From Candidatus Anaerobutyricum stercoripullorum (GTDB lineage Bacteria; Bacillota; Clostridia; Lachnospirales; Lachnospiraceae), in contig DXEQ01000155.1 in NCBI GenBank assembly GCA_019114885.1, forward strand, positions 1 to 12,100: a stretch of 12,100 bases of DNA. The letters are read 5' to 3'. A program made the position numbers and the translations under genes. Below are positions 5,937-12,097 of this stretch, in pieces; the stretch's first letter is position 1, and each line of letters starts with the position of its first letter. The notes under the pieces are model-generated. The model did no database searches, had not been told where the DNA came from, and was given only the letters and a program-made list of their open reading frames with translations.

Positions 5937-6845
5937 ATTACGGAAGAATTAATAGACCTGCAGCTTATGATATTTTCACTGATCGCCATAGGACTTCTGG
6001 TGAAGAAGATCGGGATGGTCGGGAAAACCGGACAGAAGAACCTGACGGACCTGGTGGTCAACCTGATCCTGCCCTGCAATATCGTGGAGTCCTTCATGGT
6101 GGAGTTCTCCCCGGATATCGCCGCGGACTTTACGGAGATCTTCCTGATCTCTCTGCTCATACAGATCGGCTGCGTGCTGCTGGGACACCTGCTGTTTCGG
6201 CGCACCACAGAAGGAAGGAGAAAGTGCCTGCGCTACGGGACTATCTGCTCCAACGCAGGCTTTATGGGCAACCCGCTGGCGGAGGGCGTGTTCGGGTCCA
6301 TGGGACTGACGCTGGCCTCCGTGTACCTGATTCCCCAGCGAGTGATGATGTGGTCCGAGGGAGTCACCGTATTTACGGAAGCGCCGAGTAAGAAAGCATT
6401 ACTTAAAAAGGTGCTGACCCACCCCTGCATCCTGGCCTGCTTCATCGGCCTCTTTCTCATGCTCACCGGACTCCGGCCGCCGTCGTTTGCCGTGGATGTG
6501 ATCTCGGCCGTGGGCGACTGCAACACGGCGGTATCCATGATGGTCATCGGGATGATCCTGGCGGACGCCGATCCCCGCACTCTGATCGATAAGGACATCC
6601 TGTTTTACACAGTGCTGCGGCTGATCATCATCCCGCTGCTTGTGTGGATTCCGTGCCGACTGCTGCACATGGACAGTCTGGTCATGGGAGTCAGCGTGCT
6701 GCTGGCGGCCATGCCGGCGGGAGCCACCACCACGATTCTGGCGGCGCAGTATGACGGGGACGCGGAGTTTGCCGTCAAATTAGTAGTATTTTCCACAGCG
6801 GCGTCCTTGCTAACCACACCGTTATGGAGTATACTGTTGCTGTAG
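5937..6845 (+). CDS. AEC (auxin efflux carrier) family transporter, uncertain start codon
   Basis: This membrane permease has about 292-302 residues and probably ten helices, and belongs to the AEC family, whose bacterial members export or exchange small organic acids such as malate. Numbered from the ATG at 5967, the family features are NLILPCNIVESF (32-43), CSNAGFMGNPL in the first half (94-104), and the repeated half with GMILAD (195-200), LAAMPAGATTTILAAQY (246-262) and TTPLWSILLL at the end. The only ATG near the start (5967) is 36 nt from the good AGGAG site and would leave the first helix only about 12 residues long. In the same frame ATT at 5937 lies 6 nt after that site and adds ITEELIDLQL, completing the helix; an in-frame TGA at 5931 limits further extension. 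I give 5937 as the likely start, with 5967 as the conservative alternative. The gene has its own promoter. Confidence 0.82.
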   Translation: MTEELIDLQLMIFSLIAIGLLVKKIGMVGKTGQKNLTDLVVNLILPCNIVESFMVEFSPDIAADFTEIFLISLLIQIGCVLLGHLLFRRTTEGRRKCLRYGTICSNAGFMGNPLAEGVFGSMGLTLASVYLIPQRVMMWSEGVTVFTEAPSKKALLKKVLTHPCILACFIGLFLMLTGLRPPSFAVDVISAVGDCNTAVSMMVIGMILADADPRTLIDKDILFYTVLRLIIIPLLVWIPCRLLHMDSLVMGVSVLLAAMPAGATTTILAAQYDGDAEFAVKLVVFSTAASLLTTPLWSILLL

Positions 6846-7046
6846 ATGACAGACGGGGCGTCTGCTGCGGCTTTTCGCAGGCGGCGCCGGAAGAAAAATG
6901 AGCAGGTTATGATTGTTTTTAGGTTTTTTAGGCATTATATCTTGTATTTTGCATTAAAAAAATGTAGAATAGAACGACAAGTTAAAATAATAGTAATTAT
7001 ACCTGCATCGAACAGGAGCAATCATGAGGAAAGGACAGGATGTGCT
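6846..7046 (+). other. Intergenic region before the capsule control cassette
   Basis: About 200 bases with no credible gene, although the phosphatase frame stays open through it. It holds two small adjacent hairpins after the permease stop (CAGACG/CGTCTG at 6850-6864 and CTGCG/CGCAG at 6865-6880) that lack a following T-run, then an AT-rich promoter zone at 6900-7010. Confidence 0.5.
6942..6970 (+). promoter_or_regulatory. Promoter of the capsule control cassette
   Basis: The -35 TTGTAT (6942-6947) and -10 TAGAAT (6965-6970) are 17 bp apart, giving a leader of about 75 nt before the phosphatase. The AT-rich run at 6981-7001 could hold a second, weaker promoter. Confidence 0.55.
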
Positions 7047-7052
7047 TTGGCT

Positions 7053-7766
7053 GTGATAGATTTTCATTCCCACATTCTTCCGGGCATGGACGATGGAAGT
7101 AAGAGTGCGGAGATGTCGATGAAGATGCTGGAGATGGCATCGGAACAGGGGGTGGACGTCATGCTGGCAACATCCCATTTTTATGCCAGCAGGCACAGGA
7201 TCGAAGAGTTCCTGGCCAGAAGGCAGAGAGCCGCCGACCGGCTGGCGGAGGTGAAGAAGGACTACGGACCGGCCATCCGTCTGGGAGCGGAGGTCGCGTT
7301 CTTTCCCGGCATGAGCCGCGCGGACCGGCTGGATGATCTGGCCATCGAAGGAAGCCGTGCGTTTCTGCTGGAGATGCCCTTCGACCATTGGAGCCGGTCC
7401 GACATAGAAGAAGTGGAGTACCTGATCCACAGAAGAGGATTTCAGGTGATCCTGGCCCATCTGGAACGGTACATGGGCATGTCGGAGAACAAAAAGTGGA
7501 TTGCCGCGCTTCTGGACCTGCCGCTGTATGTGCAGATCAATGCGGAGAGCCTGCTTAGCTGGCGGCACAGAGGGCCGCTCCTTAAGATGTTTAAGAAGGG
7601 GCAGGCACATTTCTTAGGAAGTGACTGTCACAGGTCGGACCGCCGGGAGCCCAATCTGGGGCGGGGCCGCGCGGTTTTGGAGAAGAAGCTTGGCACAGAA
7701 TACATACATAAGATGGATGAGAGAGGCAGCAGACTGCTTCAGATAGGAGGAGAGACAGATGTCTGA
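7053..7766 (+). CDS. cpsB: CpsB/YwqE-type PHP-family protein-tyrosine phosphatase
   Basis: This 237-aa manganese-dependent phosphatase removes phosphate from the tyrosine cluster of the CpsD-type kinase and so resets the polysaccharide assembly cycle. Metal-binding residues of the PHP fold are visible: H5 and H7 in DFHSHILPGMDDGS, H42 in ATSHFYA, E80 in LGAEVAFF, H136 in LAHLERY, and D191/H193 in GSDCHRSDRREPN. Family proteins usually begin MIDxHxHILPG, which points to the GTG at 7053; a TTG at 7047, 6 nt after AGGA, is the alternative and adds two residues. There is no ATG in frame nearby. It is the first gene of the cassette and overlaps the next small gene by 8 bp. The C-terminus ends in a short polar tail. 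Confidence 0.9.
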   Translation: MIDFHSHILPGMDDGSKSAEMSMKMLEMASEQGVDVMLATSHFYASRHRIEEFLARRQRAADRLAEVKKDYGPAIRLGAEVAFFPGMSRADRLDDLAIEGSRAFLLEMPFDHWSRSDIEEVEYLIHRRGFQVILAHLERYMGMSENKKWIAALLDLPLYVQINAESLLSWRHRGPLLKMFKKGQAHFLGSDCHRSDRREPNLGRGRAVLEKKLGTEYIHKMDERGSRLLQIGGETDV

Positions 7767-7878
7767 GAAGATCACATACACGATAAGCGCCATATTATTT
7801 GTGGTCCTTGTGGCGCTGATGATCTGCGAGAGGATGTATCCGGAAGGCGGCGCGGCGCTTCTTTCCGCCATCTTCTGA
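7759..7878 (+). CDS. Small single-helix membrane protein (39 aa) in the capsule cassette
   Basis: An ATG at 7759 opens a 39-codon frame ending in TGA at 7876-7878. AGGAGG (7745-7750) sits at ideal spacing, 8 nt upstream, and the frame overlaps the phosphatase gene by 8 bp, which suggests translational coupling. The product begins MSEKITYTISAILFVVLVALMICERMYP, giving one membrane helix of about 18-20 residues, a short N-terminus, and a short tail ending in GGAALLSAIF. I recognise no family. The site and coupling suggest a partner of the membrane components encoded next to it (LCP protein or Wzz-like modulator). It is short enough to be missed by automatic annotation. Confidence 0.72.
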   Translation: MSEKITYTISAILFVVLVALMICERMYPEGGAALLSAIF

Positions 7879-7918
7879 CAGGACCGGACCAGCAACGAAG
7901 GAGAACGGGAGGAATACC

Positions 7919-8944
7919 ATGGAAAGAGGAAAGGTACTCCGGCGGCTTCTGCCGCTGTTCATCGTCGTCATCGTGATCGCGGCGGCGGCCGGGATCGCCT
8001 CACGGACGGTGGACCGGCAGGAGATCAGGAGTGATACCGGTCAGCAGACCACGGCAGCCCCTCTGCCGGAGGAAGAGACCGTGGATGTGGGCGGCGTCGC
8101 CTGCACACCGAAGAAGAATATCAGGACGTATCTCTTTATGGGACTGGACGCCCAGGGAGAGACGGAGACCGTAGATGAATACGTCAGCACCGGCCAGTGC
8201 GACACACTGCAGCTGCTGGTGATCGACGAGACAGATAACACATACACCAGACTGCCGCTGAACAGGGATACCATGACGGACGTCAATTCTCTGGACTACG
8301 ACGGCACCTGCCTTGCCACATCACGGCTGCAGCTTGCTCTGGCCCACGCCAGCGGCGACGGCGGGGCGATCAGCTGCGAGAACACCGTGGACGCCGTCTC
8401 CGGCCTGCTGTACGGGCAGACCATCGACGGATACGCATCTTTGAATATGGACGCCATCGGCGTGCTCAACCATCTGGCGGACGGCGTGACCGTCACCATC
8501 GAGGACGACTTCTCGAAGGCAGACCCTTCCCTGAAAGAAGGAGAGACCGTCACCCTCACCGACGAGCAGGCCATGCACTATGTCCGCGGCCGGATGAACG
8601 TGGGCGACGGCAGCAACGAGAGCCGGATGCGCCGTCAGGCACAGTTCATGTCCGGACTCAAGCAGAAGCTCACGAAGAAGTGCCAGGAGGACAACGCTTT
8701 CGCGCTGGAAATCTACGACGCGCTGGAGCCGTACATGGTGACCAGCCTCTCCCGCAACGACTTTATCAAGCTGGCGGCGGAGCTTATCGGCGACGAGGAA
8801 CAGGAACCACTGGAGATCCAGGGGACCAGCGGCGTGGGCGAGACCGGATTCAACGAGTTTACGGTGGACGAGGAGAGTCTGGCAGAGACCGTGCGCCAGC
8901 TGTTCTACGATGTGAAGGACGAGGGCGGCGCAGCCAACGACTGA
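7919..8944 (+). CDS. LytR-CpsA-Psr (LCP) family glycopolymer transferase
   Basis: This 341-aa membrane-anchored protein probably transfers a lipid-linked glycopolymer to peptidoglycan. It has a short basic N-terminus, one helix (about residues 11-28), an acidic linker, then an LCP domain from about 68: TYLFMGLDAQG (70-80), CDTLQLLVIDE (94-104), LNRDTM (115-120) and the arginine-rich YVRGRMNVGDGSNESRMRRQAQFM (221-244), which corresponds to the conserved R-x-R...GD..R..RQ block binding the pyrophosphate. GGAGG lies 7 nt before the ATG. It follows the 39-aa gene by 40 bp. The usual R-S-D-T and IPRD signatures are modified here (QCDT, LNRD), and the K-I-N-x-A-Y element is not clear, so substrate or efficiency may differ from well-studied members. 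Confidence 0.88.
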   Translation: MERGKVLRRLLPLFIVVIVIAAAAGIASRTVDRQEIRSDTGQQTTAAPLPEEETVDVGGVACTPKKNIRTYLFMGLDAQGETETVDEYVSTGQCDTLQLLVIDETDNTYTRLPLNRDTMTDVNSLDYDGTCLATSRLQLALAHASGDGGAISCENTVDAVSGLLYGQTIDGYASLNMDAIGVLNHLADGVTVTIEDDFSKADPSLKEGETVTLTDEQAMHYVRGRMNVGDGSNESRMRRQAQFMSGLKQKLTKKCQEDNAFALEIYDALEPYMVTSLSRNDFIKLAAELIGDEEQEPLEIQGTSGVGETGFNEFTVDEESLAETVRQLFYDVKDEGGAAND

Positions 8945-8946
8945 CA

Positions 8947-8996
8947 GTGTCCCGGTAAGGACCACGCGGCGGCAGGATTCGCTGCGGACAGGACAC
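8947..8996 (+). other. Intercistronic stem-loop between the LCP and Wzz-like genes
   Basis: GTGTCC (8947-8952) can pair with GGACAC (8991-8996), enclosing a smaller GCGGC/GCTGC stem. No T-run follows, so transcription probably continues. It could set relative expression of the genes on either side. Confidence 0.3.
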
Positions 8997-9039
8997 GCCG
9001 GGGATAAGAGAGATAAATTGATAAGACAGGAGAAGAACA

Positions 9040-9879
9040 ATGGGACTTGCTGAAAAGAAGACAACGGACACGGGGACCGAGATTGAGGTGGTGAAGACCA
9101 CTCCTGCGCTGGCGGCCGCCGTGCCGGAAGAAGATGAGATGGAGATCGATCTGCTGGATCTGGCCTACGTGCTGCTGGATAAGATTCACTACATTATCCT
9201 CTGCCTGCTGGCGGGGGCGGTGATGCTGAACGCGTTTTCCTTTTTCTGCATCAAGCCGACCTATCAGGCCACGGCCAAGATGTATGTGGTGTCCGCGTCC
9301 AACGATTCCGTGGTGGATCTGACCGACTTAAATATCGGAACCTCGCTGACCTCCGACTATGAACAGCTGATGCTCAGCTATCCGGTCCTCGATCAGGTGA
9401 TCGATGAACTGGGACTGGATATGGAGACAGAGGATCTGCAGGCCATGGTCGCCCTGGAGAACCCGCAGGATACCCGTATCCTGAACGTGACGGCCACCAG
9501 CACGGACCCGACGGAGGCCATGAACATCGCCAACAAGCTCACGGAAGTTTCCGTGGATTACCTGCCGGAGACCATGAGCACCAACCCGCCGAACATCGCG
9601 CAGGTGGCGCAGCTGCCGGATCAGAAGGCAGCGCCAAGCTACGCGAGATACACGCTGATCGGAGCCCTGCTGGGCGCGATCTTATGCTGTGGTTTCTTCA
9701 CCGTGCGGTACCTGCTGGATGACACCATCCGCACCGCGGAGGATATGGAGAAGTTCTTCGGCATCGTGCCGCTGACGTCCATTCCGGACAGCGACATCTT
9801 CGAAGATCTGGAGAAGAAAGAAGAAGGACGCGAGAGCAGGAACAGCAGATTAAGAATCAGGAAGGATAAACGGGCATGA
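9040..9879 (+). CDS. cpsC: Wzz/CpsC-type chain-length determinant and BY-kinase modulator
   Basis: This 279-aa inner-membrane protein matches the polysaccharide co-polymerase and kinase-activator family of Gram-positive capsule loci. An acidic N-terminal extension of about 38 residues precedes the Wzz start (EIDLLDLAYVLLDKIHYIIL). Two membrane helices (about 51-70 and 203-223) bracket an extracellular domain containing YQATAKMYVVS, DYEQLMLSYPVLDQVIDELGL and NVTATSTDPTEAMNIANKL. The cytosolic C-terminus has DDTIRTAEDMEKFFGIVPLTSIP, the segment that typically contacts and activates the kinase, then a basic tail. AGGAG lies 8 nt before the start. The last 4 bp overlap the kinase start, which fits coupled synthesis of the activator and kinase as separate chains, as in Firmicutes. 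Confidence 0.92.
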   Translation: MGLAEKKTTDTGTEIEVVKTTPALAAAVPEEDEMEIDLLDLAYVLLDKIHYIILCLLAGAVMLNAFSFFCIKPTYQATAKMYVVSASNDSVVDLTDLNIGTSLTSDYEQLMLSYPVLDQVIDELGLDMETEDLQAMVALENPQDTRILNVTATSTDPTEAMNIANKLTEVSVDYLPETMSTNPPNIAQVAQLPDQKAAPSYARYTLIGALLGAILCCGFFTVRYLLDDTIRTAEDMEKFFGIVPLTSIPDSDIFEDLEKKEEGRESRNSRLRIRKDKRA

Positions 9880-10598
9880 AACAGATTACAATGAACATCC
9901 GCGAACTGCCATACGCCGTGGAGGAGGCCATGAACCGTCTGCGGGTTAATATCAAGTTCTGCGGAAAGAACACCAAAAAGATACTGATCATCAGCAGCGT
10001 TCCCAACGAGGGAAAGAGTACCGTGTCCGTACACCTGTGGAAGATGCTGGCGGAAGCCGGATTCCCTTCCGTTCTGGTGGATCTGGACCTGCGCAAGTCC
10101 GTACTCAAGGAACGACTGGAGTTTCAGCATAAAGGAGAGATCACCGGTCTTGACTACTACCTGTCCGGACTGTCCGAATACCAGGATGTGGTCTACGAGA
10201 CCAACATCAGCAACGGCTATGTGGTGCCGGTCTCCAACCTTCTGGAGAACCCGTCCGCATTGCTGGAAGACCCGAGGATGGGCGAGCTGCTGAACCGTCT
10301 GGAAGAAGATTACCGCTATGTGATCATCGACTCCCCGCCGCTGGACAGCGTGGCGGACGGCGCGCTGATCGCCTCCCTCTGTGACGGAGCGATCCTGGTG
10401 GTGCGAAGCGGCATGACCTCAAAAAGGCTGGTGAGACAGTCCCTCCAGCAGCTGGACAGAGTACATTGCCGGCTTCTCGGCATGGTGCTCAACCGCGTGG
10501 AGACAAAGAGCCGCGCTTACCAGAAATACTACGGGAAATACGGCAGCTACTATAACGATTACTACGGCGGCAAGACGGCGGAGAAGGCCGGCAAATAG
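9876..10598 (+). CDS. cpsD: CpsD/YwqD-type bacterial tyrosine kinase (BY-kinase)
   Basis: This 240-aa cytosolic ATPase phosphorylates itself on C-terminal tyrosines and controls polymer length and export together with the modulator encoded upstream. It shows Walker A SSVPNEGKST (40-49), Walker A' VLVDLDLRKS (66-75), Walker B VIIDSPPL (149-156), and the sequence GAILVVRSGMTSKRLVRQSL (171-190). The tail carries a cluster of eight tyrosines within YQKYYGKYGSYYNDYYGG (215-232). The start overlaps the preceding gene by 4 bp (ATGA). The helix with EEAMNRLRVNIKF near residues 16-28 matches the interaction motif that promotes the ring-shaped inactive oligomer in the family. It closes the cassette; no glycosyltransferase follows. 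Confidence 0.94.
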   Translation: MKQITMNIRELPYAVEEAMNRLRVNIKFCGKNTKKILIISSVPNEGKSTVSVHLWKMLAEAGFPSVLVDLDLRKSVLKERLEFQHKGEITGLDYYLSGLSEYQDVVYETNISNGYVVPVSNLLENPSALLEDPRMGELLNRLEEDYRYVIIDSPPLDSVADGALIASLCDGAILVVRSGMTSKRLVRQSLQQLDRVHCRLLGMVLNRVETKSRAYQKYYGKYGSYYNDYYGGKTAEKAGK

Positions 10599-10718
10599 CT
10601 GCCAGGACCGGCGGCAGGCCGGCAGCGTAAGCAGGTACAGACGTCGCGGGGCAGACAGTACATTTGCCCGGACCGTACCATAAGAGTTGATAATTACATT
10701 TTCTGCAGGAGGGGAGAG

Positions 10719-10763
10719 ATGCGCACTCATACGGAAGATGCTAATTATATATCAGGCAAATAA
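10719..10763 (+). CDS. Possible 14-codon leader peptide upstream of the lysine-rich protein
   Basis: ATG at 10719 is preceded by a strong AGGAGGGGAG ribosome binding site and opens MRTHTEDANYISGK followed by TAA. It ends 59 nt before the next gene. The strong site in front of so short a frame could mean a leader peptide or a chance match. I see no amino-acid run typical of attenuation and no clear promoter upstream. Confidence 0.25.
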   Translation: MRTHTEDANYISGK

Positions 10764-10822
10764 TCAACCGGGGACGTGGCTGAGCCGGCTGTTTATTTGG
10801 GATAACAAGGAGGAACAAAATT

Positions 10823-11425
10823 ATGTTTAACATGAAAAAAGCTATGGCTGTAGCTATGACTGTTGCTTTAATGGTTCCTTCCACCGCTTTTGCAGCGACA
10901 CCTTCTGTACAGAAGACTCAGCTTGGTGGAAATTACTCCATCTCTTCTCAGTACACAGGTCAGGACAGCGTCCTGAAGATCACTGTTAACGGTAAAGAGT
11001 TAGTGGAAGGCACAGACTTCGTTCTGGTCGGCGAACAGCCTACAGCTCTCGGAACACATAAATTACAGATCAAAGGTACCGGTTTATACGTTGGTGACGC
11101 TACGATCACTTACACTATCACAAAAGCTGATAAGCCGGTTTACAAACTGAACAAAAAGACCGAGAAGAAACTTGCAAAAGGCTTCAAGGCTAAGAAGTTA
11201 AAGAAAAAATCCATGAAGATCAAACTGAAAGTGAAATCTGATGGAAAAGTAAAAGGCTTCAAGGTTAAAGGCAAAAAAGCTAAAAAGTGGATCAAAGTAA
11301 GCAAGAAGGGTGTTGTTACTCTGATGAAGGGTATCAAGAAAGGCACTTACAAGATCCGCGTTCAGATCAAAGGTACAAAGAACTTCAAGAAGGGTTACCA
11401 GACGATCAAGATCGTTGTAAAATAA
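10823..11425 (+). CDS. Secreted lysine-rich protein with Ig-like/MBG-like repeats
   Basis: This 200-aa precursor has a classical signal peptide: positive start MFNMKK, hydrophobic core (about 7-18), and probable cleavage after TAFA at residue 24. Residues about 30-110 resemble small beta-sandwich domains of Clostridial surface proteins (VEGTDFVLVG then LQIKGTGLYVGDATITYTI). Residues 101-200 are a second probable beta-rich domain with WIKVSKKGVVTLMKGIKKGTYKIRV in its middle; 39 of these 100 residues are lysine and few are acidic, so the mature protein is strongly basic. No LPxTG anchor or further membrane helix is seen. AAGGAGG is 9 nt upstream. Codons such as GCT, GTT and ACT are frequent, unlike the GC-ending codons of its neighbours, which fits high expression or different ancestry. 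It may bind anionic wall or capsule polymers by charge; this is inference. Confidence 0.82.
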   Translation: MFNMKKAMAVAMTVALMVPSTAFAATPSVQKTQLGGNYSISSQYTGQDSVLKITVNGKELVEGTDFVLVGEQPTALGTHKLQIKGTGLYVGDATITYTITKADKPVYKLNKKTEKKLAKGFKAKKLKKKSMKIKLKVKSDGKVKGFKVKGKKAKKWIKVSKKGVVTLMKGIKKGTYKIRVQIKGTKNFKKGYQTIKIVVK

Positions 11426-11450
11426 TCCGGAAGAGATCTGACCAAAATAC

Positions 11451-11489
11451 GACAGGCATCCTGGCCACGCAGGATGCCTGTCTTTTTGT
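11451..11489 (+). terminator. Rho-independent terminator after the lysine-rich protein gene
   Basis: A perfect 13-bp stem GACAGGCATCCTG/CAGGATGCCTGTC (11451-11463 and 11470-11482) with a 6-nt loop is followed directly by TTTTTGTT. It lies 25 nt after the stop codon. A short A-run upstream might give weak termination for the convergent minus-strand gene. Confidence 0.95.
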
Positions 11490-11502
11490 TCTCTCGTTGA
11501 AT

Positions 11503-11760
11503 CTACTCGTAATCATCCTTCCATACTTCCGTGCGCAGGACATGGATCAGCTTGATGACTTCCTCCGGCGGGAGAATGCAGAGGAAACGGCAGATGGTCT
11601 TGCCACTGAATCCGCTCTTGCCTTTTTCCTGCTCCCAGTAGCTGCGCGGAGAGATGTTCAGTTTCTCCGCCATGAGTTCCTGAGAATAGGAATTCTCCAT
11701 GCGGTACTCATAAAGCTTTTTGCTGATCAGATGATTCAGATTCTTGTCAGAGTTTTTCAT
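11503..11760 (-). CDS. Small HTH (XRE/Cro-C1-like) transcriptional regulator
   Basis: This 85-aa protein carries a helix-turn-helix in residues about 11-48: ISKKLYEYRMENSYSQELMAEKLNISPRSYWEQEKGKS, with the SQELMAEKLNIS helix pair typical of Cro/C1-type repressors. The rest (49-85) is a short, mixed helical tail (PPEEVIKLIHVLRTEVW) that could serve in dimerisation. AAGGAAGG lies 7 nt before the ATG on the minus strand. It is convergent with the lysine-rich protein gene and monocistronic as far as the window shows. Palindromes in its upstream region could be autoregulatory operators. The targets are unknown. Confidence 0.8.
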   Translation of the reverse strand: MKNSDKNLNHLISKKLYEYRMENSYSQELMAEKLNISPRSYWEQEKGKSGFSGKTICRFLCILPPEEVIKLIHVLRTEVWKDDYE

Positions 11761-11773
11761 TGGTAAGCCTTCC

Positions 11774-11832
11774 TTTCGAAACAGGTATTTCTCTGTTGTT
11801 TTTAGTATAAGGAAATATTATCTTTCGGAAAG
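11774..11832. promoter_or_regulatory. Two TTTCG-AAA palindromes upstream of the HTH regulator
   Basis: TTTCGAAA (11774-11781) and CTTTCGGAAAG (11822-11832) are perfect or centre-spaced palindromes with similar half sites. They lie in the leader and promoter zone of the minus-strand regulator gene. Possible -10 boxes on that strand are TATAAT (11852-11847) and TATACT (11809-11804), neither with a good -35. Cro/C1-type proteins often bind such sites at their own promoters. Confidence 0.4.
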
Positions 11833-11922
11833 GAAACTTGTTATGAATTATACCTCATAATGTGTCTAATTATTTAATGCTATATAATATTTTAATAAAT
11901 AAATTATAAAAAAATGAACAAA

Positions 11923-11945
11923 GCCTGCAAACAGGCAGCTGCCTG
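11923..11945 (-). terminator. Overlapping alternative hairpins, possible minus-strand terminator
   Basis: GCCTG-CAAA-CAGGC (11923-11936) and the 14-bp palindrome CAGGCAGCTGCCTG (11932-11945) share one arm, so only one can form at a time. Read on the minus strand, the first hairpin is followed by TTTGTTCATTTTTTT, which resembles a weak terminator. No minus-strand gene inside the window clearly needs it. Confidence 0.4.
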
Positions 11946-12014
11946 ATGAAATATTTCCCGTCGCCCTTCACTCGAAACCTGTCCAATCCAACAGTCACAT
12001 AAAAATCATGGTCT

Positions 12015-12049
12015 CCTGTACTTTTCTTAAAAATTGCAAAAAATACAGG
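12015..12049. repeat. Inverted repeat CCTGTA/TACAGG upstream of the edge promoter
   Basis: CCTGTA (12015-12020) and TACAGG (12044-12049) are complementary; after one mismatch the arms extend with TTTT and AAAA. The element ends 20 bp before the -35 of the edge promoter, so an operator role is possible. Confidence 0.35.
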
Positions 12050-12069
12050 AAAAATGGTAATATTTGCAG

Positions 12070-12097
12070 TTGAAAAAGTCGAAATCACTGGTATAAT
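12070..12097 (+). promoter_or_regulatory. Strong outward promoter at the right edge
   Basis: The -35 TTGAAA (12070-12075) and perfect -10 TATAAT (12092-12097) are 16 bp apart, and the -10 has an extended TGG just before it. It should drive a plus-strand gene beyond the window. The spacer contains AGTCGAA, one base off the Spo0A box. Confidence 0.7.

Noticed and set aside
5876..6391. Plus-strand open frame of 171 codons in the permease region
   Set aside because: It is out of frame with the permease and has low-complexity charged content. I kept only the notion that its ATG at 5933 may mark a one-base frame problem at the permease start.
6850..6880. Tandem hairpins after the permease stop as a terminator
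   Set aside because: Stems are short (6 and 5 bp) and no T-run follows directly, so I describe them only as intergenic structure.
8321..9064. Minus-strand open frame of 247 codons
   Set aside because: It is antisense to the LCP gene and crosses the gap to the Wzz-like gene; no plausible start or family features.
10599..10625. CTGCC/GGCAG stem after the kinase gene as a terminator
   Set aside because: No T-run follows and alternative pairings exist, so read-through to the next gene cannot be excluded.
10680..10822. Riboswitch (c-di-GMP, ZTP or similar) before the lysine-rich gene
   Set aside because: I compared the visible conserved core motifs of these classes from memory and found none; the segment only shows weak local pairing.
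11870..12088. Minus-strand open frame of 72 codons beginning with GTG
   Set aside because: It has no ribosome binding site, overlaps the edge promoter and hairpins, and shows no recognisable family.
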